Shown: positions 1 to 9,737 of the stretch, piece after piece
How the letters are laid out: each line of letters starts with the position of its first letter
Position numbering within the stretch: the first letter of the stretch is position 1
Source of the DNA: Flavobacteriales bacterium
GTDB taxonomy: Bacteria > Bacteroidota > Bacteroidia > Flavobacteriales > Flavobacteriaceae
NCBI GenBank assembly: GCA_027023475.1
Contig: JALVVJ010000099.1
Span: forward strand, 1-37,422
Direction of reading: 5' to 3'
Length of the DNA stretch: 37,422 nucleotides
Notes under the pieces: model-generated
Seen by the model: only the letters and a program-made list of their open reading frames with translations
Database searches by the model: none
Told to the model about the DNA's origin: nothing
Program-made: the position numbers and the translations under genes

Positions 1-920
1 GCATAGGCGGATTGCTACGCAACCGGAAGGATTTCGAAGGGATTATCCTCAAAGGCACCGGCCCGGATTACGATTGGTCGGTGTTCAGGCAATATATGCA
101 ACGGGGAAAAATTCCCGCATATACCGGCCGTGGTTATAACGACAGCATCATTGTGTCGGAATATTTGGCGCGCCGCTTGGCCATCGACACCGGCAGCAAG
201 GTCTATGCCTATTTCTTGCGGCCGCGTGCCGAAAAGCCTTTGGTCAGGCGGTTCCGGGTGGGCGGTGTGTATCGAACCGATTTCGAGGATTTCGACAAGA
301 CCTACATTTTCGGCGACCTGCATCAGGTGCAACGGCTCTACGGCTGGGCCGACACGCTTACGGGCGGATTTCAGTTGCTCACGCGGGATTTTGATCATAT
401 CGATGCCATAGCCGACCGTATCAATCACGACATCGACCCGCGGCTGCGGGCTTTGAGCATCCGGCAGTTATATCCCTACCTGTTCGACTGGTTGGATATG
501 TTCGATTTTAATATTTACCTGATTATCGGCATATTGATTTTGGTGAGTGCGTTGAATATGGCGGTGGTGCTCTTGGTGATGATTACCGAGCGGATGCGTT
601 TTATTGGCATCCTGAAAACCTTGGGCGCTACCGATAGCGGCATTATCCGTATTTTTTTGATACGGGCCGCCCAATTGATTATACGGGGACTACTGATAGG
701 AAACACATTGGCCATAGCACTTATTCTTTTGCAGAAAAAAACGGGTTTTTTGCGCTTGGACCCGGCCAATTATTACGTGCGCACCGTGCCTTTGGAAATA
801 CGTTGGGAATGGTTTTTGGGCCTTAATATTTTTGTGTTGGTCAGTGTGTTGTTATTGATGCTGTTGCCGGCGGCCTATGTGTCGCGCATTTCACCGGCCA
901 AAGTAATGAAATACGAATAA
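1..920 (+). CDS. FtsX/LolE-type ABC transporter permease, C-terminal part
   Basis: The reading frame is open from the window's left edge (first full codon at base 3), so the gene's start lies outside; about 305 residues are visible. The C-terminal half has the FtsX-family layout: a periplasmic region, then three hydrophobic segments at roughly residues 170-195, 215-240 and 270-295. Between the first and second lies a cytoplasmic stretch reading ERMRFIGILKTLGATDSGI, typical of the coupling region that contacts the ATPase. The chain ends in SPAKVMKYE, a common ending for these permeases. Relatives act as MacB-like or LolCE-like permeases for lipoproteins or other envelope substrates; the substrate here cannot be told. 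The remB-like gene follows after 12 bases and is probably co-transcribed. The family is fairly certain, the exact role is not. Confidence 0.85.
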   Translation, partial: IGGLLRNRKDFEGIILKGTGPDYDWSVFRQYMQRGKIPAYTGRGYNDSIIVSEYLARRLAIDTGSKVYAYFLRPRAEKPLVRRFRVGGVYRTDFEDFDKTYIFGDLHQVQRLYGWADTLTGGFQLLTRDFDHIDAIADRINHDIDPRLRALSIRQLYPYLFDWLDMFDFNIYLIIGILILVSALNMAVVLLVMITERMRFIGILKTLGATDSGIIRIFLIRAAQLIIRGLLIGNTLAIALILLQKKTGFLRLDPANYYVRTVPLEIRWEWFLGLNIFVLVSVLLLMLLPAAYVSRISPAKVMKYE

Positions 921-932
921 ATATTGGAAGTA

Positions 933-2540
933 ATGAAAAGATTTTTTGCCTTATTTATTATCTTGATAATTACGGATTTGTCCGCCCAAAATACCGGGCT
1001 AACCGATGTAAATATTCCGCGCTATGAAGTGGATTTTCTTATTCCCGACACGCTTAGGGACTACACGGGACTTTATCCCTATGAGCGGGATTTGTTGCCG
1101 GGCCGTTTGCCGGTGGGTGATCAGCTGAAAACCCGTTCACGCTTTATGGATTACTTGCTCAACCGGCCGCTGTGGGAAATCAGTCGCAAGGATTACGGCT
1201 TCGGCTTGGTGCCCTTGCTATGGTTGGAAGCGGGAAAAACAAACGATAGTATCGGAAACACGTTTATCAACACGCGTGGCGTGCGTGTGGACGGCTATGT
1301 GGGCAGCCAGGTGGCGTTTCATACTGAGATTTACGAAAATCAAGCCCTTTTTCCCGCATATATGTATGGAATTTTCACCGCCAAGCGCACAAGCAACGGT
1401 TTTCCGGCTGTGGTTCCGGGTATGGGTATTGCCAAGCAAGACAAGGGCGGTGTGTTGGATTTTCCGTCGGTGCGTGGTCACGTTACCTACAAGCCGTCCC
1501 GGTTTTTCCTGTTCCGTTTGGGGCACGGGACGCCGTTTGTGGGTTACGGCCGTTATTCACTATTGCTGGGCGAGGATATGCCGCCTTACGGATATTTCAG
1601 AATCGAAAGCCGGTTTTGGCATTTGCGCTACACGGTGATGTGGGCCGTGTTGCAAGATGTGCGGCTGACCAATCCGGCCCAGGGGGTTTATCACGACAAA
1701 TATATGGCCACCCACTTGTTGGATTGGGCCGTGGTGCCGCGGTTTAATATCGGCTTGTTCGAAAATGTGATTTGGGATCCGTCGTTGGGCCGGGGGTTTG
1801 ACCCTAATTTCCTGAATCCGGTGATTTTTTTCAAAACCCTGGAATTTCAAAGCGGCACCAAAACCGCCAACACCCTGCTGGGCTTACAGGCACGTTACAA
1901 GTTGCCCCGGAAAATCCATTTCTATGCCCAATTTGTGCTGGACGAAATGACCGTGTCCAAATTTTTCGGGCAGCCGGGTTATTGGGGTAATAAATACGGA
2001 TTTCAGTTGGGTGTGAAAAGTATGCAACGGTGGGGAAATCACCGTTTGTTTGTCCGGGCCGAATATAATGCCGTCCGGCCGTTTACCTATTCGCATCACC
2101 GGGTGCGCATCAACTACGGGCACGACAACTGGCCCTTGGCGCATCCTTGGGGAGCCAATTTCAGGCAGTGGCTTATGGAATTGCATTGGAATAGCGGACG
2201 TTGGGGGGCAAATGCCCTTTGGACCGGCGGAGTGAAAGGTTTGGACTATGCCGGCGACCCGGAAACCTATGGTGGCGATATTTACCGCGACTACGAAGAT
2301 CGCTTTGCCAATACGGGCGTAGGATGGCCGGCGGGAAATGCTTACCGGGTGCAATCCGGACAGATAACGCTTTTCTATATGCTCAATCCCACTTACCGTT
2401 TGCAACTATTTACGGGGATTTCCCAATACAATGCCCGTATTTCGTCGGCTATTCCCGGGACTTTTACGGGAAACAACCGGTGGTTTTTCGGTGGTTTGCG
2501 AACGGATTTGTTCCGGTATAAGCGAGGGTATTTGCCTTGA
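933..2540 (+). CDS. remB: RemB-like outer-membrane beta-barrel protein (Wzi-like)
   Basis: This 535-residue protein starts at the ATG at 933, which opens a clear signal peptide (MKRFFALFIILIITDLSAQ); an in-frame TTG at 924 is less likely. The mature part is rich in alternating aromatic and polar strands, as in an outer-membrane barrel. Segments around residues 375-450, including VRPFTYSHH, PLAHPWGANFRQ and YGGDIY, match my recollection of the Bacteroidota RemB family, which resembles capsule-assembly protein Wzi. RemB was named for a gliding-motility gene in Flavobacterium johnsoniae; its biochemical role is unclear. The gene follows the FtsX-type permease after 12 bases and converges on groEL, with a shared hairpin between them. 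The family call rests on recalled motifs; a role in gliding in this organism is inference. Confidence 0.7.
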   Translation: MKRFFALFIILIITDLSAQNTGLTDVNIPRYEVDFLIPDTLRDYTGLYPYERDLLPGRLPVGDQLKTRSRFMDYLLNRPLWEISRKDYGFGLVPLLWLEAGKTNDSIGNTFINTRGVRVDGYVGSQVAFHTEIYENQALFPAYMYGIFTAKRTSNGFPAVVPGMGIAKQDKGGVLDFPSVRGHVTYKPSRFFLFRLGHGTPFVGYGRYSLLLGEDMPPYGYFRIESRFWHLRYTVMWAVLQDVRLTNPAQGVYHDKYMATHLLDWAVVPRFNIGLFENVIWDPSLGRGFDPNFLNPVIFFKTLEFQSGTKTANTLLGLQARYKLPRKIHFYAQFVLDEMTVSKFFGQPGYWGNKYGFQLGVKSMQRWGNHRLFVRAEYNAVRPFTYSHHRVRINYGHDNWPLAHPWGANFRQWLMELHWNSGRWGANALWTGGVKGLDYAGDPETYGGDIYRDYEDRFANTGVGWPAGNAYRVQSGQITLFYMLNPTYRLQLFTGISQYNARISSAIPGTFTGNNRWFFGGLRTDLFRYKRGYLP

Positions 2541-2554
2541 TAAAATGACAAAAC

Positions 2555-2583
2555 AAAAATCCCGCTCCAAACGAAGCGGGATT
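2555..2583 (-). terminator. Rho-independent terminator of groEL
   Basis: A perfect 9-bp stem, AATCCCGCT (2558-2566) with AGCGGGATT (2575-2583), has an 8-base loop. On the minus strand it is followed by a T-rich tract, so it mainly ends groEL. It lies between convergent genes and could also slow plus-strand transcription from remB. Confidence 0.8.
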
Positions 2584-2606
2584 GTATGTTTTGGAACGAA
2601 CCGTAA

Positions 2607-4308
<1,702 letters not shown>

Positions 4309-4353
4309 GTGGGATTTACCGGGGCGCCCGGCCGCTCACGTTCGCACAGCGGT

Positions 4354-4423
4354 GCATCAAGCATGAAATGTGGGAAAAGTTGAAGTTAAACAAAACTTGG
4401 TGTGATCATTTGATGCTTGATGC
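4354..4423. repeat. Long hairpin in repeat copy A
   Basis: GCATCAAGCATGAAATG (4354-4370) pairs with CATTTGATGCTTGATGC (4407-4423) at 16 of 17 positions around a 36-base loop. The loop carries GGAAAAGTTGAAGTTA and AACAAAACTTGGTGTG, both identical in copy C. Copy C has a different stem sequence at the same place that also pairs, so the fold and not the stem sequence appears to be kept. Confidence 0.8.
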
Positions 4424-4621
4424 AACGCTAAGCCGCATCCTTTCGCGTTCGCTCATGCTGCGGCGTGCTCACGTGGCGCCCGCCGGGCTGTCCGCTCAAA
4501 TGCGCTGGCGGCCCGCTCTTGCCCTGCAAGCGTGGCGAACGTGGCTCCCCGCTGGTCGCCCCGTCGCCACGGCAGGCCTTCGGCGCGCCGCCCTCGCATA
4601 ACCGCTCCCATCCCTGGCGCT

Positions 4622-4663
4622 TTTTTCCGCGCGATAAATCGCTTTTTCCGCGCGATAAATCGC
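4622..4663. repeat. Tandem 21-mer with GCGCGATAAATCGC palindrome
   Basis: Two adjacent identical 21-base units occupy 4622-4642 and 4643-4663. Each is five T's followed by CCGCGCGATAAATCGC. The core GCGCGATAAATCGCGC forms a 7-bp stem with a 2-base loop. Copy B has the same core once (17440-17455); copy C lacks it. Confidence 0.85.
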
Positions 4664-4742
4664 GCGGCTACAATGGGGCAGCCGGCTTCGGTTGAAACAT
4701 CCGGGTTTATGCTTGTTCGCTATTGCAAACATTGAAGGCCGG

Positions 4743-5150
4743 CGGAGCCGGCCTTTGCCGCACCAGCGGGCGCAGCGGTATCCTTGCGCGGCAGCCGGCG
4801 AAAGTTTTTGTGCCGGCGGCGGGGGCTTCGCCGCTCCGACAAGAAGACCACGGCGCCGGCCTTACAAAAACCGCCGGATGGAGGGCAAGATAAGAGCGGA
4901 GCACGCGGCGGCTTCCGCGTGAGGAACGGCAAGCGGGAGGACGCTCCGCCGGCCGAAGCGATTGCCGTGGCGCCGCCGCAGCGCCGTAGGCGCTGACGGA
5001 TTGCCAAAGGCAAGCCGTAGCGGGCTTCGCCCGCCGGCGGCGCCCCGAACGCAGGCGAGCAAAGCGAGCCCCGCCTTATGAATGCGCCGCAAGGCAAGCG
5101 AAGCGAAGCAAGGCAGCATGAATGAAAGCGGGGAAGCCGGGCGCCCTAAA
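4743..5150. other. GC-rich, palindrome-dense non-coding block
   Basis: These roughly 400 bases between repeat A and the ssrA promoter are much richer in GC than the flanking genes. They contain many short hairpins, such as GCCGGCGGAGCCGGC (4739-4753), CAGCGCCGTAGGCGCTG and CGGGCTTCGCCCG, and runs of AAGCGAAGC-like sequence near 5097-5115. The open frames through it are arginine/alanine/proline-rich, lack recognisable domains and overlap one another on both strands, as expected for GC-rich DNA with few stop codons. No gene is supported. Confidence 0.7.
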
Positions 5151-5155
5151 AACAC

Positions 5156-5186
5156 TTGACAAAACCCGCTTTTGGCACTATCTTTG
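5156..5186 (+). promoter_or_regulatory. Promoter of ssrA, Bacteroidota type
   Basis: TATCTTTG at 5179-5186 fits the Bacteroidota -7 consensus TAnnTTTG. TTGAC at 5156-5160 stands 18 bases upstream as the -33 element. The tmRNA 5' end at 5200 lies about 14 bases beyond the -7 box, leaving a short leader for 5' processing. Confidence 0.8.
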
Positions 5187-5199
5187 CAAACGAAAACAC

Positions 5200-5597
5200 G
5201 GGGCCGAACGGTTTCGACGGCAGGTTCTTTGACAGGTTAGCATGCCGAGGTTGGGATTGCCTCGTTAATCAAGTCCCGGAAACAATAAACGGCGAAGCTA
5301 ACTTTGCACTCGCTGCCTGATCCCGAAGCACAGTAGGGATTACGGCCAACGTTCCCGCAAGGCGGGAAGGCGAGAAGTCCCTCGGAGGCCTTGGTTTACG
5401 GCATCCGGCACAGGGGCTCCGTAAAAGTAAACCTAGGATCGGCGATGCTCCTAAGCCGTTCCGAAACCCGTAGGAGCTAAGCCGGAAGTGGCCTGTCTGC
5501 GGGCAGCTTCCGGACGAAAACCAAACGCAGACTAAGCATGTAGAAAACCTGCCGAATGCCTGACCGGACGAGGGTTCGAGTCCCTCCGGCTCCACTA
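5200..5597 (+). ncRNA. ssrA: tmRNA (transfer-messenger RNA)
   Basis: The 5' end GGGGCCGAACGGTTTCGACG is the classic tmRNA start. Its first seven bases pair with CGGCTCC near the 3' end to form the tRNA-like acceptor stem, and GGGTTCGAGTCCC forms the T arm. tmRNA frees ribosomes stalled on broken messages and tags the product for destruction. The tag frame runs 5291-5320 (resume codon GGC, stop TGA) and encodes GEANFALAA, close to known Bacteroidota tags ending in YALAA. The 3' end reads ACTA and not ACCA, so the CCA is not encoded in full; the mature RNA probably ends at 5594 before CCA is added. A terminator follows at once. An antisense frame containing EPEGLEPSSGQAFGR is a familiar artefact of this gene. 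Confidence 0.97.
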
Positions 5598-5600
5598 AGC

Positions 5601-5628
5601 ACCGCCTCCGAAAAGGGGCGGTTTTTTT
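5601..5628 (+). terminator. Rho-independent terminator of ssrA
   Basis: ACCGCCTC (5601-5608) pairs with GGGGCGGT (5615-5622), including one G-T pair, and is followed by seven T's (5622-5628). The T tract overlaps the stop codon of the converging response-regulator gene (5627-5629). Confidence 0.9.
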
Positions 5629-6382
5629 ATTGGAACAAGTCCAGAAAAAATTTCCGGTTGGCCCGGGAAATGGGCACACGATAGTTGTTTTCCAGCACAA
5701 TGTAGCCCTCGTTTTCGTAGCTACGCACCTTGTGGATGTTGATAATGTGCGATTTGTGGCATTTGAAAAACACGCGTTGGTCGAGTTTTTTCTCAAACTT
5801 GCCGATGTTGTAGGAACTGAGCAGTTCCGAGCCGTCGGTCAGGTGGAATTTGGTATAACCTTCGGTGCCCTCGATGTGCAGCACTTCGTCCACCGGAATA
5901 AAGGAAAGCCCTGTGGCGGTGGGCACGATGATTTTTCCTGCGGCGCGAATGTTTTCGCCCAGCAGGGCAATGAGTTCGCGGGTTTGTTCCTGTTCGCGGT
6001 TTTGACGTATGCGTTCGACGGCTTTTTGGACGGCCGCCTGCAAATCGTCCGGGTCGATGGGTTTGAGGATGTAGTCCACCGCCGAGTGCTTGATGGCGTC
6101 GAGGGCGTATTGGGGATGGGCGGTTACAAAGATGAGTTGAAACCGGATTTCGCCCAGTTGTGCCAGGAGTTCCAATCCGTCCATGCGGGGCATTTGGACA
6201 TCGAGAAAAACAATGTCGGGTTGATTGGCGGATTCACGCAAGAAGCGAAGGGCGTCTTCGGGCCGGTGGAATGATTGGCGAATTTCCATGTGGGGAAAAA
6301 GTTCATTCAATTGACGTTCCAAGGTTTGGAGGGTGGATTGTTCGTCGTCCACCAACACGGCGGTAAGATTCATTGGTTTCAT
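5627..6382 (-). CDS. LytTR-family response regulator
   Basis: This is a 251-residue two-domain regulator. Residues about 5-120 form a receiver domain (AVLVDDE, phosphoacceptor Asp61 in FLDVQMPRMDG, then DYILKPID). Residues about 145-250 form a LytTR DNA-binding domain (EGYTKFHLTDG, then FFKCHKSHIINI). The start at 6382 is chosen because its ATG overlaps the kinase stop codon as ATGA, a sign of translational coupling; an in-frame ATG at 6373 is the alternative. The frame stays open far upstream inside the kinase gene, but that part is composition-driven and not real. It should be phosphorylated by the kinase just upstream and regulate transcription; its targets are unknown, and its own cluster is a natural candidate. 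The stop codon lies within the ssrA terminator. Confidence 0.95.
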   Translation of the reverse strand: MKPMNLTAVLVDDEQSTLQTLERQLNELFPHMEIRQSFHRPEDALRFLRESANQPDIVFLDVQMPRMDGLELLAQLGEIRFQLIFVTAHPQYALDAIKHSAVDYILKPIDPDDLQAAVQKAVERIRQNREQEQTRELIALLGENIRAAGKIIVPTATGLSFIPVDEVLHIEGTEGYTKFHLTDGSELLSSYNIGKFEKKLDQRVFFKCHKSHIINIHKVRSYENEGYIVLENNYRVPISRANRKFFLDLFQ

Positions 6383-9183
6383 AGCTTTGTGATTTGAAAA
6401 CGTGCAAGGGTGCCGGGAAAGGGATTTCCGGGGAAAGCTTCGCGGGTGGTAAACCGGATGTTCCATTTGCCGGATTGGTTCAGGAAATAGATACGGTTTT
6501 TCAGGATATGCGACGAACGGTAACGTTTGTTTTTCTGTTTGCGGTTTTGGCGAATGCCAATGCCATCGTCTTCGATTTCGACCATGATGCTGCGATTTTC
6601 CGCCTTGCGGAAACGTAAACATAAACGGCCGGGGCCTTCCTTGTTGAAGAGGCCGTGAACAAGGGCATTTTCCACCACCGGTTGCAGAAGCATGGTGGGT
6701 ATGCGCAGGCGGGAAGGGTCCAGGCCTTCCTCGATGTCCACACAATAGGAAAAGCGCCGGCCGAAACGCAGGCGTTCGATGTCGAGATAATTGCGCAACA
6801 GCTGAATTTCCTCGTCCAAACCGATGTCATCCAATTCGGAAATTTCGAAAAATCGACGTATGAGTTTGGAAAATTTGACCAAGTAGCGGTTGGAATTTTT
6901 AATATCGTTTTGTCCTATAAAATTCTGGATGGCAGCCAAGGCATTGAAAACAAAATGAGGGTTCATTTGGCTGCGCAAAGCGCGTAGCTGTAATTCGGTC
7001 AGTTGTTTTTCGCGCAACAACCGCCGGGTTTGGTTGCGTTGGTAGCGCCGTGCTAAACTCCAAACACTCCATCCCACCAACACGCTGAAAAGGAGTAATC
7101 CGGCGATGCGTGTTCCTGTGCGTTGCCACCATAGGGGCAAGATTGAAAAACGGAATTCGGTTTGTTTGTTTTCCTTGTGGATTTGCAGGCGGTAATCACC
7201 GGGAGGCAACTGGGAGAAGGTCAGCCGATCGCTGCCGGTTTCCATCCATTGGTTTTGGAGTGGGAGCAGGCGATAGGCAAATTTGGGTGTTTTTTCGCCC
7301 GAAAAGTCAATCATACCCACGCGGGCGGTCAGTTGAAGTCCTTTACGGTAGGAAATCGATGTGCCATTGCGTAGTGGTTTTCCTCCGGCCCGGACGTTTT
7401 CCCAATACAAGTCCACCAATTGCGAAGGCGGCGACAGCTTGTCGAGCGGGATGATGCTTACGCCTTTGTTTCCGGTGGCAATAAGGTCGTTGCCGGTAAC
7501 ATATACATCGCGCACAGGCGTGGAAGCCAAGCCGTGAAACCGGGTATAAACGGCCCGGAGCCGCGGAACGGAATCTCTGGTGAGGAAGCGAAAAACGCCC
7601 TTGCTTGTGGCCAAAAAAAGTTCGTCGCCACGCACAAAACCCGACTGAACCGACAAGTAATCGGTGTGTTCCAACAAGACGGGTCGCCGGTTGCGCACCA
7701 TGTAGCATCCGAAGCCGTCGGTACAAATAAGTAAATACCCCCGGAATTCCAGCAAAGTAAGCACCGGGTGACTGAAACCGGGCAAATAGGATTGCAAACT
7801 TTTGCCATCGAAACGATATACCCCACCCGAAGTAGCCAGCAAGAAAGTGTCGCGAAAAACAAACAAGTCGCGTATGCCGATAAAGGGATATTCCTTCAAG
7901 GATTTCATATCGGCGGGCCGTATGCGGGCAAAGGCATGGGCCTTGAACGTGTAGAGCCCGCCGCGCCACCATTGCAGGTCAACGGCTTTGCGGAAATTGC
8001 GAAAACCGTTGTCTTTGGAAATAATTTGTTTTCCCTTACGAATAAAAAGCCTGCGGTCGGCAATGAAAAAAGTGCGTTTCAGTTGTGGTATTTCCACCAC
8101 ATTAAAAATAAAATCCTTTACCCGGATAAAGGGTTCGAAGTTTTTGGAAACACTATCGTAGCGATAAAATCCGCTATTGAAAACATTAAGGTAGAGCCCG
8201 TCGGAAATGCGGGTGAGTTTTCCTGTTTTATGCCCCGTCAGCCGGTGGCGGACAAAACGCATATTGGCCGGCAGCATATATACGCCGTCGTTGAAAACCG
8301 AAAACCAAATGTTGCCGCTGCGGTCTATCATGGCGGTGTGAAAATCAAAAGGGGGATGAAGTTGGATTTCCTGCAAACGGTTTTTTCCGTCCCACAGCGC
8401 CAAATATTTTTTTCCGTTAATAAAAATCCGTCCATTCGAAGAAGTAAAACGGGGAAATTTCACGGAACGGGGGAAAGGGATTTTATGCAGGGACAACCGG
8501 TTGAGATTCAGGAAAACGGCATACCTGTTGGTGAGCCAACAATAAATACTATCGTTGATTTGTCCGCGATGTCGTACCACCGACCACCATCCGGGCCGGT
8601 ACCATGATTTGGCAACTTGTTTATTTTTGTCCAATACCATTAAACTGTCGTCATTGATTTCCAGTTGTTTCCAACGCGGATGAAAAACAAAAAGCGAACG
8701 GCTGTTCAAGGAAAAAATCCGGTGATTTTTTTTGGGATAAATCTTCCATTTGTTTTTTTGGAAAACGAAAATAAGTTTTCCGGAATGGAAAGCGATACGG
8801 CTTCCGGCCACATTGATGCTGCCGGGGTATAGTACTTTTAGTGTGTCGGAGGCCGGAAAGGCAAACACGCTATCGTTGCGAATGAATCCCAAAGCATGTG
8901 ATTTTGAAAAATACCAAGTGCGACCGTCGGGCGTAAATCGAATGTCCCAAATATCGTTGACCGGAAGACCGTTGCGGGTGGAGAACACCTTAATGTGGCG
9001 ACCGTCGTATTTGACCAATCCTTTGTCGGTGAGAATCCAAATGAACCCGCGATAATCCTGGGCCGTACGATAAACATGGTCGCTGGGTAGCCCGTCGTCG
9101 GTGGTCAGGTGCCGGTAGATTTGTGCGGATAAAAAACTCCCTGTTGCAAAGATCAGCAGCGCAACAAGGAGTATGGATTTCAT
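6379..9183 (-). CDS. Propeller-sensor LytS-type histidine kinase
   Basis: This 934-residue membrane sensor begins at MKSILLVALLIFATGSFLSA, a signal peptide; an in-frame start 20 residues upstream would bury it. The exported part, to about residue 690, has repeats of the two-component-regulator propeller type (TTDDGLPSDHVYRTAQD, then GFIWILTDKGLVKYDG) and ends in a Y_Y_Y-like domain (FAYRLLPLQNQW, then LPPGDYRLQI). One membrane helix follows at about 692-712. The cytoplasmic part has the His_kinase motif LRSQMNPHFVFNALAAIQ (His near 741) and an ATPase domain with VENALVHG and DDGIG. It should autophosphorylate and pass phosphate to the LytTR regulator it overlaps by 4 bases. The ligand is unknown; the three lipoproteins and the LRR protein just upstream in the same cluster are the obvious candidates for signal input. 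Confidence 0.93.
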   Translation of the reverse strand: MKSILLVALLIFATGSFLSAQIYRHLTTDDGLPSDHVYRTAQDYRGFIWILTDKGLVKYDGRHIKVFSTRNGLPVNDIWDIRFTPDGRTWYFSKSHALGFIRNDSVFAFPASDTLKVLYPGSINVAGSRIAFHSGKLIFVFQKNKWKIYPKKNHRIFSLNSRSLFVFHPRWKQLEINDDSLMVLDKNKQVAKSWYRPGWWSVVRHRGQINDSIYCWLTNRYAVFLNLNRLSLHKIPFPRSVKFPRFTSSNGRIFINGKKYLALWDGKNRLQEIQLHPPFDFHTAMIDRSGNIWFSVFNDGVYMLPANMRFVRHRLTGHKTGKLTRISDGLYLNVFNSGFYRYDSVSKNFEPFIRVKDFIFNVVEIPQLKRTFFIADRRLFIRKGKQIISKDNGFRNFRKAVDLQWWRGGLYTFKAHAFARIRPADMKSLKEYPFIGIRDLFVFRDTFLLATSGGVYRFDGKSLQSYLPGFSHPVLTLLEFRGYLLICTDGFGCYMVRNRRPVLLEHTDYLSVQSGFVRGDELFLATSKGVFRFLTRDSVPRLRAVYTRFHGLASTPVRDVYVTGNDLIATGNKGVSIIPLDKLSPPSQLVDLYWENVRAGGKPLRNGTSISYRKGLQLTARVGMIDFSGEKTPKFAYRLLPLQNQWMETGSDRLTFSQLPPGDYRLQIHKENKQTEFRFSILPLWWQRTGTRIAGLLLFSVLVGWSVWSLARRYQRNQTRRLLREKQLTELQLRALRSQMNPHFVFNALAAIQNFIGQNDIKNSNRYLVKFSKLIRRFFEISELDDIGLDEEIQLLRNYLDIERLRFGRRFSYCVDIEEGLDPSRLRIPTMLLQPVVENALVHGLFNKEGPGRLCLRFRKAENRSIMVEIEDDGIGIRQNRKQKNKRYRSSHILKNRIYFLNQSGKWNIRFTTREAFPGNPFPGTLARFQITKL

Positions 9184-9200
9184 TTGTGTGATTTTGGTTA

Positions 9201-9208
9201 CAAAGGTA
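9201..9208 (-). promoter_or_regulatory. Possible -7 element before the histidine kinase
   Basis: TACCTTTG on the minus strand fits TAnnTTTG and lies about 20 bases before the kinase ATG, inside the 32-base gap after the lipoprotein gene. No matching -33 element is seen at the right distance, so this is at best a weak internal promoter. Confidence 0.35.
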
Positions 9209-9215
9209 GCCGAAT

Positions 9216-9719
9216 TTAATGGATTTGGTCGATATAGGTACAAATGAGACCGTCTTGGATTTGGTCGCCGCCTGCGGTGGTTCCGCTAAACGATATTTTA
9301 ACCAAATCCCCTTGGCCGGATGCTTCTTGCACAACTTGGAAAGTGAACTGACCGGTGATGACCTGCCCGTCGATAATCAGGTGCGAACCGGAGGTTTGTA
9401 GCCAATCGGCAACCAGGCCTGAGGTTTCGCCCTGACCCGATGCCGAGCTGTGGAAGTAGAAATCGGGGTTTTGGTCCGACCAGATGTCATAGACTTTCCG
9501 TCCGATGTTGTTGGAAGATGCAGGCCAAATTTCGGCCGTTACTTGGGCTTCGGTTTTTTGTACCCATTGGCCGTTTAGCTTGTAGTGGACGGCATATTCG
9601 CAGGCGTCGGGTTCGGGGTCGGGCGGGTCTTTGCGCGGCCAGCACCCCGTTCCGAAGAGGGAAACAAGGGCCAAGCTAAGCATTAACCCGGACGGAAAGA
9701 TGAATTTTATTTTTTTCAT
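9216..9719 (-). CDS. Small lipoprotein, member 3 of a tandem paralogous trio
   Basis: This 167-residue protein has a lipoprotein signal ending in LFGTGC, with Cys26 as the lipid anchor, followed by a Pro/Asp/Glu-rich spacer (PRKDPPDPEPD). The folded part starts at ACEYAVHYKLNG and ends with LICTYIDQIH. It shares with the next two genes a Cys-(Asp/Glu) start, the stretch YFHSSASGQGETS (compare FQSSATDVNQTS in the middle gene), an FSGT turn and a closing C-x-x-I-D-x-I. The pattern suggests a small beta-rich domain, perhaps closed by a disulfide between its first and last cysteines. I do not recognise the family. The kinase start lies 32 bases downstream. It could bind a surface ligand or modulate the kinase; both are inference. 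Confidence 0.82.
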   Translation of the reverse strand: MKKIKFIFPSGLMLSLALVSLFGTGCWPRKDPPDPEPDACEYAVHYKLNGQWVQKTEAQVTAEIWPASSNNIGRKVYDIWSDQNPDFYFHSSASGQGETSGLVADWLQTSGSHLIIDGQVITGQFTFQVVQEASGQGDLVKISFSGTTAGGDQIQDGLICTYIDQIH

Positions 9720-9737
9720 ATCGATAAGTTTTTTCGG

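Larger units (their letters stand above)
4321..4742 (+). repeat. Dispersed intergenic repeat, copy A
   Basis: This non-coding stretch shares ordered conserved blocks with 17201-17585 (copy B) and 31679-32100 (copy C), all in the same orientation. The blocks are: a 5' edge GGGCGCCCGGCCGCTCACG (4322-4340); GGGCTGTCCGCTCAAATGCG (4485-4504), identical in C and with two changes in B; and ACCGCTCCCATCCCTGGCGC (4601-4620), identical in B and with one change in C. The 3' edge TATTGCAAACATTGAAGGC (4721-4739) matches the end of B closely. Copy A also holds a long hairpin at 4354-4423 and a tandem 21-mer at 4622-4663. Short open frames through it (for example one reading GCPLKC) have no supporting features and are taken as non-coding. 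Confidence 0.85.

Noticed and set aside
4465-4695. Short frames through the repeats (also 17235-17459 and 31871-32101) giving GCPLK or IPGA peptides
   Set aside because: Similarity between them follows from the repeated DNA; frames, starts and lengths differ between copies and conserved hairpins explain the sequence better.
4707-5155. Overlapping Arg/Ala/Pro-rich frames on both strands of the GC-rich block
   Set aside because: GC-rich DNA yields few stop codons; frames conflict with each other and show no motif, signal or start context.
5269-5796. Minus-strand 175-codon frame containing EPEGLEPSSGQAFGR
   Set aside because: It is antisense to ssrA and the end of the response regulator; this peptide is a known by-product of the tmRNA sequence.
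6383-6745. Upstream extension of the response regulator
   Set aside because: It overlaps the kinase's ATPase domain out of frame; the ATGA overlap at 6379-6382 and the receiver domain start fix the real beginning.
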